From positions 1-29,029 of the forward strand of contig JALVTX010000205.1 in the NCBI GenBank assembly GCA_027035825.1: a DNA stretch of 29,029 nucleotides, given 5' to 3'. This stretch comes from Mariprofundaceae bacterium (GTDB lineage Bacteria; Pseudomonadota; Zetaproteobacteria; Mariprofundales; Mariprofundaceae). The notes under the pieces were generated by a model that was not told the origin of the DNA, did not search any database, and worked only from the letters and a program-made list of their open reading frames with translations. How positions within the stretch are numbered: the first letter of the stretch is position 1; the number at the start of each line of letters is the position of its first letter. This document shows, one piece after another, positions 1 to 6,884 of the stretch. Made by a program: the position numbers and the translations under genes.

Positions 1-583
1 GGAACGGCGCGTTGCGCGCAATCAGCGTGCGCTCGTAGGCGGCGATGGCCTTGGCGATGTTCTGGCGCGTTGCGCCCTCGCCGAAGGCTGCCTTGAAGGC
101 CTGCTTGTAGCCCGGAATGGCGTTCAGTTTCTTGACGATGGCGTCCACGTCGCCGCCCATCTCGCCGGGCGCGGAAATCGGCCCCATGTGGCCGGGCAGG
201 GCGCCGGTCTGCTCCTCCAGCGAGGCCGCGCGGCCGTCCCAGAACAGCGAGGTGTAGTAGGCGGCGTTGATCCACGAGGGCGCCCAGCGGCCCAGCTCGC
301 CGCCCTGGCCGAAGGCGCGCGGGGTGTGGCCGCCGCCGCCGGCAAACGGCAGGTGGCATCCGGCGCAGCTGATGGAATTGTTTTTCGACAGGCGGGTGTC
401 GAATGCGAGCATGTGGCCGAGCTTCACCTTGGCCTGGCTTTGCGGGTTGTCCGCCGGCACGGGCACGGGCGGCAGCTTCCATTCGGACAAGTCCTCGGCC
501 TGCGCAACGGGCGCGAGCAGGCCCACGGCCAGCACGACGGGCGCGAGCATGGCGGTGAATCGGGGTAAATAGTAAATTGGCAT
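1..583 (-). CDS. Di-heme cytochrome c peroxidase / MauG family, C-terminus cut by the window edge
   Basis: Reading the minus strand from ATG at 583-581 gives 194 codons that run off the left edge. A GGGAGG ribosome site (about 591-596) precedes the start. Residues 1-29 form a signal peptide ending AQA, so the product is periplasmic. The first heme site CAGCH lies at residues 73-77. It is preceded by LGHMLAFDTRLS and followed by APSWINAAYY, FWDGRAASLEEQ and GEMG, all hallmarks of the bacterial di-heme cytochrome c peroxidase family, which reduces H2O2 to water with electrons from small cytochromes. The second heme motif would lie outside the window, so peroxidase cannot be separated from MauG-like relatives. 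The divergent neighbour is a PerR-type regulator, which supports a peroxide-defence role. Confidence 0.88.
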   Translation of the reverse strand, partial: MPIYYLPRFTAMLAPVVLAVGLLAPVAQAEDLSEWKLPPVPVPADNPQSQAKVKLGHMLAFDTRLSKNNSISCAGCHLPFAGGGGHTPRAFGQGGELGRWAPSWINAAYYTSLFWDGRAASLEEQTGALPGHMGPISAPGEMGGDVDAIVKKLNAIPGYKQAFKAAFGEGATRQNIAKAIAAYERTLIARNAPF

Positions 584-596
584 GACGACCTCCCAG

Positions 597-608
597 TCAG
601 GAATGATT
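597..608 (-). promoter_or_regulatory. Candidate PerR/Fur-family operator upstream of the peroxidase gene
   Basis: Read towards the peroxidase gene this is AATCATTCCTGA, 14 bases before its ATG. The same 12-mer occurs at 918-929 just upstream of perR, in the orientation of that gene. On the plus strand the surrounding AGGAATGATTCCT (599-611) is a near-perfect palindrome with an AATGATT core like that of Fur-family boxes. The link to PerR is an inference from position and symmetry. Confidence 0.5.
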
Positions 609-615
609 CCTATTA

Positions 616-886
616 GGGCCTGTTCATACTGATTTGGATGGCGGCGACTTCGGCCATGATTTCGGTCTCGCAAGGCATCGCGCGCGTGGCGTGCCCTGTG
701 CGGCACGCGAGCAAGCGATAACGCCGCGAGGCGGAATCATGGCCAAGTCCCTTCGGGCTGCACCCGAAATGCGCCCACTCGGCGTTGCTCGGCTTGCGCA
801 TGGGATCACCATGCGCCGCGCCTCGCGCCTTGATTGACCGCATTTCGGGCGGCAGCGACACCGTCCAAATCAGTATGAACAGGCCC
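616..886. mobile_element. MITE-like element with 23-bp perfect terminal inverted repeats
   Basis: The left end (616-638) begins GGGCCTGTTCATACT and is the exact reverse complement of the right end (864-886). The 271-bp body codes for nothing convincing; short open frames in it are on both strands with no ribosome site. It is rich in hairpins, for example 689-695 with 702-708 and 796-803 with 809-816. Longer-range pairing is seen between the CGGCCATGATT region (651-661) and AATCATGGCC (735-744), and between CCCGAAATGCG near 765 and CGCATTTCGGG near 840. No clear target-site duplication flanks it. It fills almost all of the 365-bp gap between the peroxidase gene and perR. Confidence 0.72.
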
Positions 887-917
887 TTCCCACTTTAGAC
901 GAAATTTCCTACTTGTC

Positions 918-929
918 AATCATTCCTGA
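918..929 (+). promoter_or_regulatory. Candidate PerR autoregulatory operator
   Basis: AATCATTCCTGA here exactly repeats the motif ahead of the divergent peroxidase gene. It sits within the half-symmetric AATCA-TTCC-TGATT, immediately before the AGGAGA ribosome site (932-937) of perR. It also overlaps the spacer of a possible promoter, with -35 TTGTCA at 913-918 and a weak -10 GACAAT at 936-941. Binding here would block expression of perR, as expected for autoregulation by a Fur-family repressor. Confidence 0.5.
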
Positions 930-948
930 TTAGGAGACAATCCTGACT

Positions 949-1425
949 ATGAAAGCCGGGCATCGGGGCGTGAACGTCATTCAGCGCATCTTGCGTAACC
1001 ACGGGCTGCGGGCCACGCCGCAGCGGCTGGCCGTGGGCGGCATGGTGCTGTCGCGCCCGGTGCACGTGACCGCGCGCGCGGTCTGGGAGGCCTTGCGGAA
1101 GACCCATCCGGCGATTTCGATGAACACCGTTTACCAGACGTTGGGACAGTTCGAGGCCCAGGGGCTGTTGCAGCGGCTGGAGGTGGGCGGCGTGACCGTC
1201 TTTGACAGCAACACGACGCCGCACGACCACGCCTGCTGCGAGAGCTGCGGCGCGATCGAGGATGTGCCCGCTGCCGGAGATACTTCCGGGTCGTGCCCGC
1301 GGCCACCGGAGGAGGGCGCTTCGGGCTGGCCTGCGGGCTGGAAGCTTACCGGCGTGCGCCGCGTCTGGCTGGGTCTCTGCCCGGCCTGCCGCGCCTCGGG
1401 CGGGGAGGGCGCGCCTCCCGCCTGA
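949..1425 (+). CDS. perR: PerR-type peroxide-sensing regulator of the Fur family
   Basis: A 158-aa Fur-family DNA-binding protein. Residues 1-85 hold the winged helix, with the recognition region MNTVYQTLGQFEAQGLL. The metal ligands of Bacillus PerR all have counterparts: H39, D86, H92, H94 and D105 for the regulatory Fe/Mn site, and C97/C100 with C144/C147 for the structural zinc. Asp rather than Glu at 105 favours PerR over Fur. The stretch between the two CxxC pairs (residues 106-140) is Gly/Pro-rich and poorly conserved in appearance. The ATG at 949 has AGGAGA upstream. Its divergent partner is a peroxidase, and a shared 12-bp motif precedes both genes. Function is inferred; a general Fur or Zur role is less likely. 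Confidence 0.85.
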   Translation: MKAGHRGVNVIQRILRNHGLRATPQRLAVGGMVLSRPVHVTARAVWEALRKTHPAISMNTVYQTLGQFEAQGLLQRLEVGGVTVFDSNTTPHDHACCESCGAIEDVPAAGDTSGSCPRPPEEGASGWPAGWKLTGVRRVWLGLCPACRASGGEGAPPA

Positions 1426-1472
1426 TCCAGTCTTCCCGGGAGCGGATCTCCTGGAATGGGCCGATCTCTGGC

Positions 1473-2837
1473 TCAGCCCTCTCCCGCGATCAATTCATCG
1501 AGCATGCCCACCACCTGCTCGGAGAGCGGCGCGATGGCCTCCACGTCGGCAATGGCGCCCTTCTTGTCGCCGCTGTTGTAGCGCTCCACCGCGCGCCGGC
1601 CCAGCGTGTGCACCTGTTCGTGCACCGGCTCCAGCCGCGTGAAGGCGGGCACATGGCCATAGATTTTCCGCCCCTCGCTGTAATACCACTTGCCGAGGCG
1701 GCAGCTTTCGTGGCTGGCCACGGTGGACAGCTCGATCTCGCCCCGGTCGAGAATCATGTTGATGAGCCGCTTCTTCCACAGCACGTGGTCGGACTTGGCG
1801 AGGCGCAGCACCGCGCCGCGCATCTTCGACTTGGCGAACTCGGCCAGTTCGCCGGTGAGCTTCTGCTCCATTTCGTCGGCCGCGCCCAGCGTCACGTCCA
1901 CGGCCTCGCGGATGTTGGTCACCATGCTCGCGGTTTCGCCCACCGAGCGCGCCACCTCGCGGGAGGCGTCGGCCTGATCCTGCGTGGCCTGGGTGATCTG
2001 GCCGATCTCGGCGGTGATGGTTTCCACCGCCGCCTGCACCTCGCGGATGCGGGCCTCCACCGTGCCCATTTCCTGATTGCCGTCCTGCACGGCCTCCGTG
2101 ATGCCGCGCGTGGCCTCCGAGATGGCGCGAACGTCCTCCTGGATGCGGCCGATCTTGGCCACGATCTCCTCCGTGGCCTGCTTGGTCTGCTGCGAGAGCT
2201 GCTTGACCTCGCTGGCCACGACCGCGAAGCCGCGGCCCGCCTCGCCGGCGCGCGCGGCCTCGATGGTGGCATTCAGCGCCAGCAGGTTCGTCTGGTCGGA
2301 AATCTTCTGAATGGTGGTCAGGATGCCGCCGATCTCCTGTGAGGCCTGCGACAGCGCATCCACGCGCTGGCTGGCATCACTCACGCGCTGGTTGATGGTG
2401 GCCATCGCCTCCGAGGCGTGGTTGACCGCCCCGACCGCGTCGTGGCTTTGCTGGTTCGCGGAGGCGATGCTGGCATTGACCTCGTCAATGCGTTCGGCTA
2501 CATGAGCCACGTTGGCGCTCATTTCCTCGCTGGCCGCGGCCATCGCGGCAGCATTCTGGTCCAGCGTGGCCACGTCCTGACCCAGCCGACCCATGGCGAT
2601 GGTGGTCTCGAAGGCGCCCATCGTCAGGCCCACCACGTCATCAAGCTGCTTGAGTTGACTCCGCTCCAGCCAGTCCGCCAGTTTGTTGGCATGTTGCGTC
2701 AAGATATCGTCGCCCGGCGCGCGCCAGGTGAAGTCCCCCTGCACGATGTGGTTGAACAACTCGATGATGGCGTCCCGCGAGGGCGCCTCCCCGGGTTCGT
2801 TGTTGGCGGGAATGGTCTGAAGCGCGGTCTGGGCCAT
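1473..2837 (-). CDS. Soluble methyl-accepting chemoreceptor with C-terminal CZB domain
   Basis: A 454-aa product starting at ATG 2837, with an AGGAGGAA ribosome site; the open frame extends further upstream but that part looks like untranslated leader. There is no signal peptide or membrane segment, so it is a cytoplasmic receptor. Residues about 70-335 form the signalling coiled coil, with the conserved hairpin tip at about 175-207 (DQTNLLALNATIEAARAGEA). The C-terminus (about 345-430) is a chemoreceptor zinc-binding domain with H351, C379 in CRLGKW, and H406/H410. In characterised proteins such as Helicobacter TlpD and E. coli DgcZ, CZB domains bind zinc and sense zinc or oxidants through the Cys. 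That fits the neighbouring peroxide-response genes. The N-terminal 65 residues contain no sensor domain I recognise. Confidence 0.93.
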   Translation of the reverse strand: MAQTALQTIPANNEPGEAPSRDAIIELFNHIVQGDFTWRAPGDDILTQHANKLADWLERSQLKQLDDVVGLTMGAFETTIAMGRLGQDVATLDQNAAAMAAASEEMSANVAHVAERIDEVNASIASANQQSHDAVGAVNHASEAMATINQRVSDASQRVDALSQASQEIGGILTTIQKISDQTNLLALNATIEAARAGEAGRGFAVVASEVKQLSQQTKQATEEIVAKIGRIQEDVRAISEATRGITEAVQDGNQEMGTVEARIREVQAAVETITAEIGQITQATQDQADASREVARSVGETASMVTNIREAVDVTLGAADEMEQKLTGELAEFAKSKMRGAVLRLAKSDHVLWKKRLINMILDRGEIELSTVASHESCRLGKWYYSEGRKIYGHVPAFTRLEPVHEQVHTLGRRAVERYNSGDKKGAIADVEAIAPLSEQVVGMLDELIAGEG

Positions 2838-2857
2838 GTGTTCCTCCTTTGGTTCCT

Positions 2858-2884
2858 TTATCGGGCCGTTGCAGGTAAAGCTTC
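2858..2884 (-). promoter_or_regulatory. Possible sigma-28 (FliA) promoter of the chemoreceptor gene
   Basis: On the minus strand GAAGCTTT is followed by 11 bases and then CCCGATAA. The FliA consensus is TAAAGTTT-N11-GCCGATAA, so 12 of 16 positions match with exact spacing. The predicted transcript would start about 14 bases before the ATG and include the ribosome site. The identification rests only on this match. Confidence 0.35.
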
Positions 2885-2983
2885 CCCTGACAACAAGCAA
2901 AACGCGGGCCATGCAGAGAACCAGGTTGGCCCGATGCTTGCTGCTCCTCCATCTATCGGCGAAATGCGCCGGGAATAAAATGA

Positions 2984-3011
2984 TTGACATATAATATGAG
3001 GATATAATAAT
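2984..3011 (+). promoter_or_regulatory. Candidate promoter of the cydPABX operon
   Basis: A perfect TTGACA at 2984-2989 is followed 16 bases later by AATAAT (3006-3011), within an AT-rich island in an otherwise GC-rich region. TATAAT also occurs at 3003-3008 and 2990-2995, but at poor spacing. The region lies directly ahead of cydP. I see no clear FNR or ArcA site. Confidence 0.35.
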
Positions 3012-3019
3012 ACACAACC

Positions 3020-3229
3020 ATGTCTGATCTCTGGCGCGAGGTTTCCTGGATCATGCTGGCCAAGGCGCTGCTGCTGGCCTTGATCTGGTGGCTGTTCTTC
3101 TCCGCTCCCGCGAAGGTGGGCGGCCTGGGGGACTGGCTCGCGCCCGCGGACATGCACCCCGCGACGAATCATCAACACGCGCCATCCCGATTCGCACCGA
3201 ATGGCGCTCACGACGGAGGACGACCATGA
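3020..3229 (+). CDS. cydP: CydP, small putative subunit of cytochrome bd oxidase
   Basis: A 69-aa protein with one N-terminal membrane segment. The stretch REVSWIMLAKALLLALIWW and then LFFSAP resembles the CydP family, small proteins found upstream of cydAB in many Gram-negatives. The stop codon TGA at 3227-3229 overlaps the cydA start ATG at 3226-3228 by an ATGA junction, so translation is likely coupled. The ribosome site is weak. The C-terminal 30 residues are rich in H, N and P and may be poorly conserved. The role in oxidase assembly or stability is only presumed for the family. Confidence 0.72.
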   Translation: MSDLWREVSWIMLAKALLLALIWWLFFSAPAKVGGLGDWLAPADMHPATNHQHAPSRFAPNGAHDGGRP

Positions 3230-4752
3230 CCGACATGCTGGTGGATGTTTCCCGACTCCAATTCGCGTTCACGGCCCTGATTCACTTCATCTTCGTGCCG
3301 CTGACGCTGGGGCTGAGTTTCCTGCTCGTCATCATGGAGACGGTGTACGTGATTACGGGCAAGGAAATCTACAAGCAAATGACGCAGTTCTGGGGCAAGC
3401 TCTTCGGCATCAACTTCGCGATGGGCGTGGCCACGGGGCTGACGATGGAGTTCCAGTTCGGCACCAACTGGGCCTACTACTCGCACTACGTGGGCGACAT
3501 CTTCGGCGCCCCGCTGGCCATCGAGGGCATGATGGCCTTCTTCCTCGAATCCACGTTCGTGGGCCTGTTCTTCGTCGGCTGGAAGCGGCTGACCAAGTAC
3601 CAGCACCTGCTGGTGACCTTCCTCGTCGCCATTGGCTCGAACTTCTCGGCACTGTGGATTCTGATTGCCAACGGCTGGATGCAGAACCCGGTAGGCGCGC
3701 ACTTCAACCCGGAGACGATGCGCATGGAGATGGAAAGCTTCACCGCCATGCTGTTCAACCCGGTGGCCCAGGCCAAGTTCGTGCACACGGTGAGCGCCGG
3801 CTACACGGTCGGCAGCGTGTTCGTGCTGGCCATCAGCGCGTGGTACCTGCTGCGCGGGCGGCACGTGGAATTCGCCAAGCGTTCGTTCGCGGTGGCGGCC
3901 GGGTTCGGGCTTGCGGCCATCAGCTCGGCCATCGTGCTGGGCGATGAATCCGGCTACACGGTGGGCGACGTGCAGAAGGCGAAGCTGGCGGCCATCGAGG
4001 CCGAGTGGGAGACCGCCAGGCCCCCGGCCAGCTTCACGCTGTTCGGCATTCCCAACCAGGAGAAGATGGAAACCGAACATGCCATTCGCATCCCGTGGCT
4101 GCTGGGCCTGATTGCCACGCGCTCGGTGGACGAGCCGGTGGACGGGCTGAAGGACATCATCGCCCGCAACGAGGCGCGCATCCGGCGCGGCATGCACGCG
4201 GTGGCGGCGCTGGCGGAGCTGAGGAAGCATCCGCATGACGAAACGGCGAGGGCGGAATTCGCCCGCTACCAGGCGGATCTCGGCTACGGCCTGCTGCTCA
4301 AGGCGTACGCGCCGAACATCGTGGACGCCACGCCGGCGCAGATTCATCAGGCGGCGCTGCACTCGGTGCCGCATGTGGCGCCGCTGTTCTTCACCTTCCG
4401 CATCATGGTGGCCTGCGGCTTTGCGCTGTTGCTGTTGTTCCTGGCCGCCGGCTGGGGCGTCTGGCGCAACAACTTTATGGACAAGCGCTGGTTGCTGTGG
4501 GCGGCGATCCTGGCGCTGCCGCTGCCGTGGATCGCGGCGGAGCTGGGCTGGTTCGTGGCCGAGTACGGCCGCCAGCCGTGGACGATCAGCGGCATCCTGC
4601 CCACGTCGCTGTCGGCCTCCAGCCTCAGCGCCGGCCAGGTGACCGCGAGCCTCGTCGCCTTCGTGCTGTTCTACGCCGGACTGACGGCGGTGGAGATGTA
4701 CCTGATGGTGAAATACGCGCGCAAGGGGCCGGACGCCCTGCGCGCCCACTAA
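3226..4752 (+). CDS. cydA: Cytochrome bd ubiquinol oxidase subunit I
   Basis: A 508-aa membrane protein carrying all three hemes (b558, b595, d) of the bd oxidase, which oxidises quinol and reduces O2 to water with high affinity. The ATG at 3226 was chosen because it overlaps the cydP stop, matches the usual N-terminus, and follows ACGGAGGACG. Key residues align with E. coli CydA at an offset of +1: H20 (b595/d ligand), H187 and M394 (b558 ligands), E100 and E108 (proton path), K253 and E258 (Q-loop quinol site), R392, and the GRQPW signature at 448-452. The Q-loop region (about 240-385) is close to the long E. coli form, a little shorter (508 against 522 aa). Confidence 0.98.
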   Translation: MTDMLVDVSRLQFAFTALIHFIFVPLTLGLSFLLVIMETVYVITGKEIYKQMTQFWGKLFGINFAMGVATGLTMEFQFGTNWAYYSHYVGDIFGAPLAIEGMMAFFLESTFVGLFFVGWKRLTKYQHLLVTFLVAIGSNFSALWILIANGWMQNPVGAHFNPETMRMEMESFTAMLFNPVAQAKFVHTVSAGYTVGSVFVLAISAWYLLRGRHVEFAKRSFAVAAGFGLAAISSAIVLGDESGYTVGDVQKAKLAAIEAEWETARPPASFTLFGIPNQEKMETEHAIRIPWLLGLIATRSVDEPVDGLKDIIARNEARIRRGMHAVAALAELRKHPHDETARAEFARYQADLGYGLLLKAYAPNIVDATPAQIHQAALHSVPHVAPLFFTFRIMVACGFALLLLFLAAGWGVWRNNFMDKRWLLWAAILALPLPWIAAELGWFVAEYGRQPWTISGILPTSLSASSLSAGQVTASLVAFVLFYAGLTAVEMYLMVKYARKGPDALRAH

Positions 4753-4776
4753 CGACGGCAACAACAGGAGGCGGAC

Positions 4777-5910
4777 ATGCTGGATTACGATACCCTGAGA
4801 CTCATCTGGTGGGCCCTGCTGGGGGTGCTGCTGGCGGGATTCGGCGTCACCGGCGGCTTCGATCTCGGCGTGGGCGCGATGCTGCGCGTGCTGGGCCGGA
4901 CGGACGCCGAGCGCAAGGTGCTGGTGAACGTGGTGGCGCCGACCTGGGACGGCAACCAGGTGTGGCTGATTCTTGGCGCGGGCGCGGTGTTCGCGGCCAT
5001 GCCGCTGGCCTACGCCACGGCCTTCTCGGCCCTGTACCCGGCCATGCTGGCGGCGCTGTTCGCGTTGTTCTTCCGGCCCACCGGCTTTGAATACCGCGCC
5101 AAGGTGAACGATGCGCGCTGGCGCAATTTCTGGGACTGGGCGCTGGTTGCCGGCGGGGCGCTGCCGGCCATCGTCTTCGGCGTGGCCTTCGGCTTGATCC
5201 TGGGCGGCATTCCCTATCACTTCGATGCCGACATGCGCGTGGTCATGGATGGCGGCGTGCTGGACGCGGTGACCCCGTTCGCGCTGTTCGCGGGCGTCGT
5301 CTCGCTGGTGATGCTGTGCATGCATGGCGCGGCCTTCGTGAACCTGAAGACGGTGGGCGAGTTGCAGGTGCGCGCGCTGACCTGGATGCGGCGGCTGGCC
5401 GTGGCGCTCATCGTGCTGCTGGCGCTGGGTGGCCTGTGGGTGGCCAAGGGCCTGGACGGCTACGTGCTGCACGGGCCGCTGGCGGCGAACCAGGCGGTGA
5501 CGCCGTTGATGCAGCACGTGACGCGCGAGGCCGGCGCCTGGATGCACAACTTCGCGGCGCATCCGTGGATGTGGGCCGCGCCGGCGGCGGCGATGGCGGG
5601 CGCGGCGCTGGCCGCGTGGCTGGCCTGGTACCCGCTGGCGGCGCTGTTCTTCTCTGGTGTGTCGGTCGCGGGCGTGATTGCGACGGCGGGCTTCGCCGCC
5701 TTCCCCTTCCTGCTGCCGTCGAGCACGCGGCCGGATCACTCGCTCACCCTGTGGAGCGCGGCCGCCAGCCAGCACACGCTGGAATGGATGACGGCCGCGG
5801 CCGTGGTGTTCGTGCCCATCATCCTGGCCTACACGAGCTGGGTGTTCCGCGTGCTGCGCGGGCCGGTGCATGAAAGCGACGTGAACAAGAACGAATACGG
5901 AACCTACTAG
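4777..5910 (+). CDS. cydB: Cytochrome bd ubiquinol oxidase subunit II
   Basis: A 377-aa multi-helix membrane protein, near the 379 aa of E. coli CydB. It starts with the family pattern LRLIWWALLGVLLAGFGVTGGFDLGVG. D29 and D58 (in APTWDGNQVWL), which are important for proton supply in the E. coli enzyme, are both present. The C-terminal SWVFRVLRG is also typical. The ATG is preceded by AGGAGG and lies 24 bases after the cydA stop, in the same operon. CydB forms the heterodimer with CydA in the inner membrane. Confidence 0.97.
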   Translation: MLDYDTLRLIWWALLGVLLAGFGVTGGFDLGVGAMLRVLGRTDAERKVLVNVVAPTWDGNQVWLILGAGAVFAAMPLAYATAFSALYPAMLAALFALFFRPTGFEYRAKVNDARWRNFWDWALVAGGALPAIVFGVAFGLILGGIPYHFDADMRVVMDGGVLDAVTPFALFAGVVSLVMLCMHGAAFVNLKTVGELQVRALTWMRRLAVALIVLLALGGLWVAKGLDGYVLHGPLAANQAVTPLMQHVTREAGAWMHNFAAHPWMWAAPAAAMAGAALAAWLAWYPLAALFFSGVSVAGVIATAGFAAFPFLLPSSTRPDHSLTLWSAAASQHTLEWMTAAAVVFVPIILAYTSWVFRVLRGPVHESDVNKNEYGTY

Positions 5911-5919
5911 GAGGCGGGC

Positions 5920-6024
5920 ATGTGGTATTTTGCGTGGATTCTGGGCGTGCTGCTGGCCTGTGCGCTGGGCGTGCTGGCGGCGGTCTGGTACGAATTCCAT
6001 TTCGAGGACGGGCATACGTCCTAG
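5920..6024 (+). CDS. cydX: CydX, small subunit of cytochrome bd oxidase
   Basis: A 34-aa single-pass membrane protein. Its N-terminus MWYFAWILGVLLACALGV is nearly identical to the E. coli CydX signature, and it ends in an acidic tail (EDGHTS). In E. coli CydX is required for stable heme binding in CydAB. It lies 9 bases after the cydB stop with an AGGAGG ribosome site, and closes the operon. No terminator is obvious before the tRNA gene that follows. Confidence 0.95.
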   Translation: MWYFAWILGVLLACALGVLAAVWYEFHFEDGHTS

Positions 6025-6050
6025 CCTGGATCGGCGGCGACAATCGGCGT

Positions 6051-6079
6051 TTGAATCGGGGGCGGCGTTCGTATATTCT
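6051..6079 (+). promoter_or_regulatory. Candidate promoter of tRNA-Glu
   Basis: TTGAAT (6051-6056), a 17-base spacer and TATTCT (6074-6079), followed by a GC-rich discriminator (GCGCCGCC). Such discriminators are typical of stringently controlled stable-RNA promoters. Transcription would begin about 12 bases before the tRNA. Confidence 0.5.
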
Positions 6080-6098
6080 GCGCCGCCTTCGCACCCGG

Positions 6099-6175
6099 GT
6101 CCCCATCGTCTAGTCGGCCTAGGACACCGCCCTTTCACGGCGGCAACAGGGGTTCGAATCCCCTTGGGGACGCCA
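6099..6175 (+). tRNA. tRNA-Glu (anticodon TTC)
   Basis: A 77-nt cloverleaf. The acceptor stem GTCCCCA pairs with TGGGGAC, the discriminator is G, and the CCA end is encoded (6173-6175). The anticodon stem CCGCC/GGCGG encloses loop CTTTCAC with anticodon TTC at 6134-6136. The T arm is CAGGGGTTCGAATCCCCTT-like with the invariant GTTCGAATC. Confidence 0.98.
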
Positions 6176-6180
6176 CACTG

Positions 6181-6215
6181 AATGCCCCGGCCATGCTTGA
6201 TGGCCGGGGCATTTT
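6181..6215 (+). terminator. Rho-independent terminator after tRNA-Glu
   Basis: A 14-bp perfect stem pairs 6181-6194 with 6200-6213 around a GCTTG loop, and is followed by TTTTCTT. It starts 5 bases after the tRNA CCA end. Confidence 0.85.
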
Positions 6216-6337
6216 CTTGCTGCTGCGGCACGGTTTCGCTCGTTTGGATGGTCTGTCGCGGGCCAGACGGGCCAAGGAACCATGGCTATTGGTTGGGCGA
6301 AGAATATGAAAGCGGGTCGCGGTTCGAGGAAGGGAGA

Positions 6338-6413
<76 letters not shown>

Positions 6414-6437
6414 GCGCCTTGCCCGCGAGGAGGGCGG

Positions 6438-6466
6438 ATTATTCTGTCAAAGCGCGGAGGATGCAA
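6438..6466 (-). promoter_or_regulatory. Candidate promoter of tRNA-Phe
   Basis: On the minus strand TTGCAT (6466-6461), a 17-base spacer and AATAAT (6443-6438). The predicted start is about 18 bases ahead of the mature tRNA end. No other -10-like sequence is better placed. Confidence 0.45.
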
Positions 6467-6573
6467 GCGGTTTTGAGGGTTGCTCGTCCAGCCGGCAAAA
6501 AGCCGTGCGCCTCATCCGCGCGGCGCGGAACCAGTGTCCGGATTCCTTGCTTCGCCGGCAGCTCAATCGTTGG

Positions 6574-6786
6574 TCAGAACTTGACGCGATAGTGCATGTC
6601 CACCCAGCACTTGGGCAGCGGCTCGCCGGAGGGGAACTCCAGTCGCGTCTTTTCCACCTCCACCGGGTCGCCCAGGTCTTCTCCCGCCTGATAACGCACC
6701 TTCATGGTCGGCGATGCCGGATTGAACATCTCCTTCGGATCAAGCACTTCGACCAGGTCTCCGGTTTGCGAGTCTTTCAGGAACAT
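6574..6786 (-). CDS. Small conserved protein of unknown function (70 aa)
   Basis: A 70-aa soluble, slightly acidic protein starting at ATG 6786, with a strong AAGGAGGTG ribosome site. It has no signal peptide or membrane segment. Motifs that look conserved are TGDLVEVLD near the start, YQAGEDLGDPVEV in the middle, and FPSGEPLPKCWVD near the end. I recall similar short proteins in gammaproteobacteria, sometimes labelled acetyltransferase, but 70 residues is far too short for such an enzyme and no acyl-CoA motif is visible. It stands alone between tRNA-Phe and the OmpA-like gene. An AT-rich TATATAAAG lies upstream at about 6823-6831 and could be part of a promoter. Confidence 0.75.
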   Translation of the reverse strand: MFLKDSQTGDLVEVLDPKEMFNPASPTMKVRYQAGEDLGDPVEVEKTRLEFPSGEPLPKCWVDMHYRVKF

Positions 6787-6884
6787 GGATGCACCTCCTT
6801 GGCGTTGGATTGGATGGTCTCACCCTTTATATAGAGCAAAACGCCAGGCGCTTCCAGTTCGGGGCGGCGGGGCGCCGGGAGCGT

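Noticed and set aside
613..861. Short frames inside the MITE-like element on both strands
   Set aside because: They overlap each other, lack ribosome sites, and the DNA is better explained by inverted repeats.
1426..1472. Possible bidirectional terminator between perR and the chemoreceptor gene
   Set aside because: The palindrome TCCCGGGA is short and there is no T-run; evidence is insufficient.
2953..2960. A second sigma-28-like -10 (GCCGATAG) further upstream of the chemoreceptor gene
   Set aside because: The -35 at the required distance matches poorly (3 of 8), and it would give a leader over 100 bases long; the site at 2858-2884 is better.
3208..6231. A 1007-codon open frame on the minus strand across cydA-cydB
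   Set aside because: It is antisense to clearly coding cydABX and reads as low-complexity His/Arg/Gln-rich sequence, the usual GC-skew shadow of a high-GC gene.
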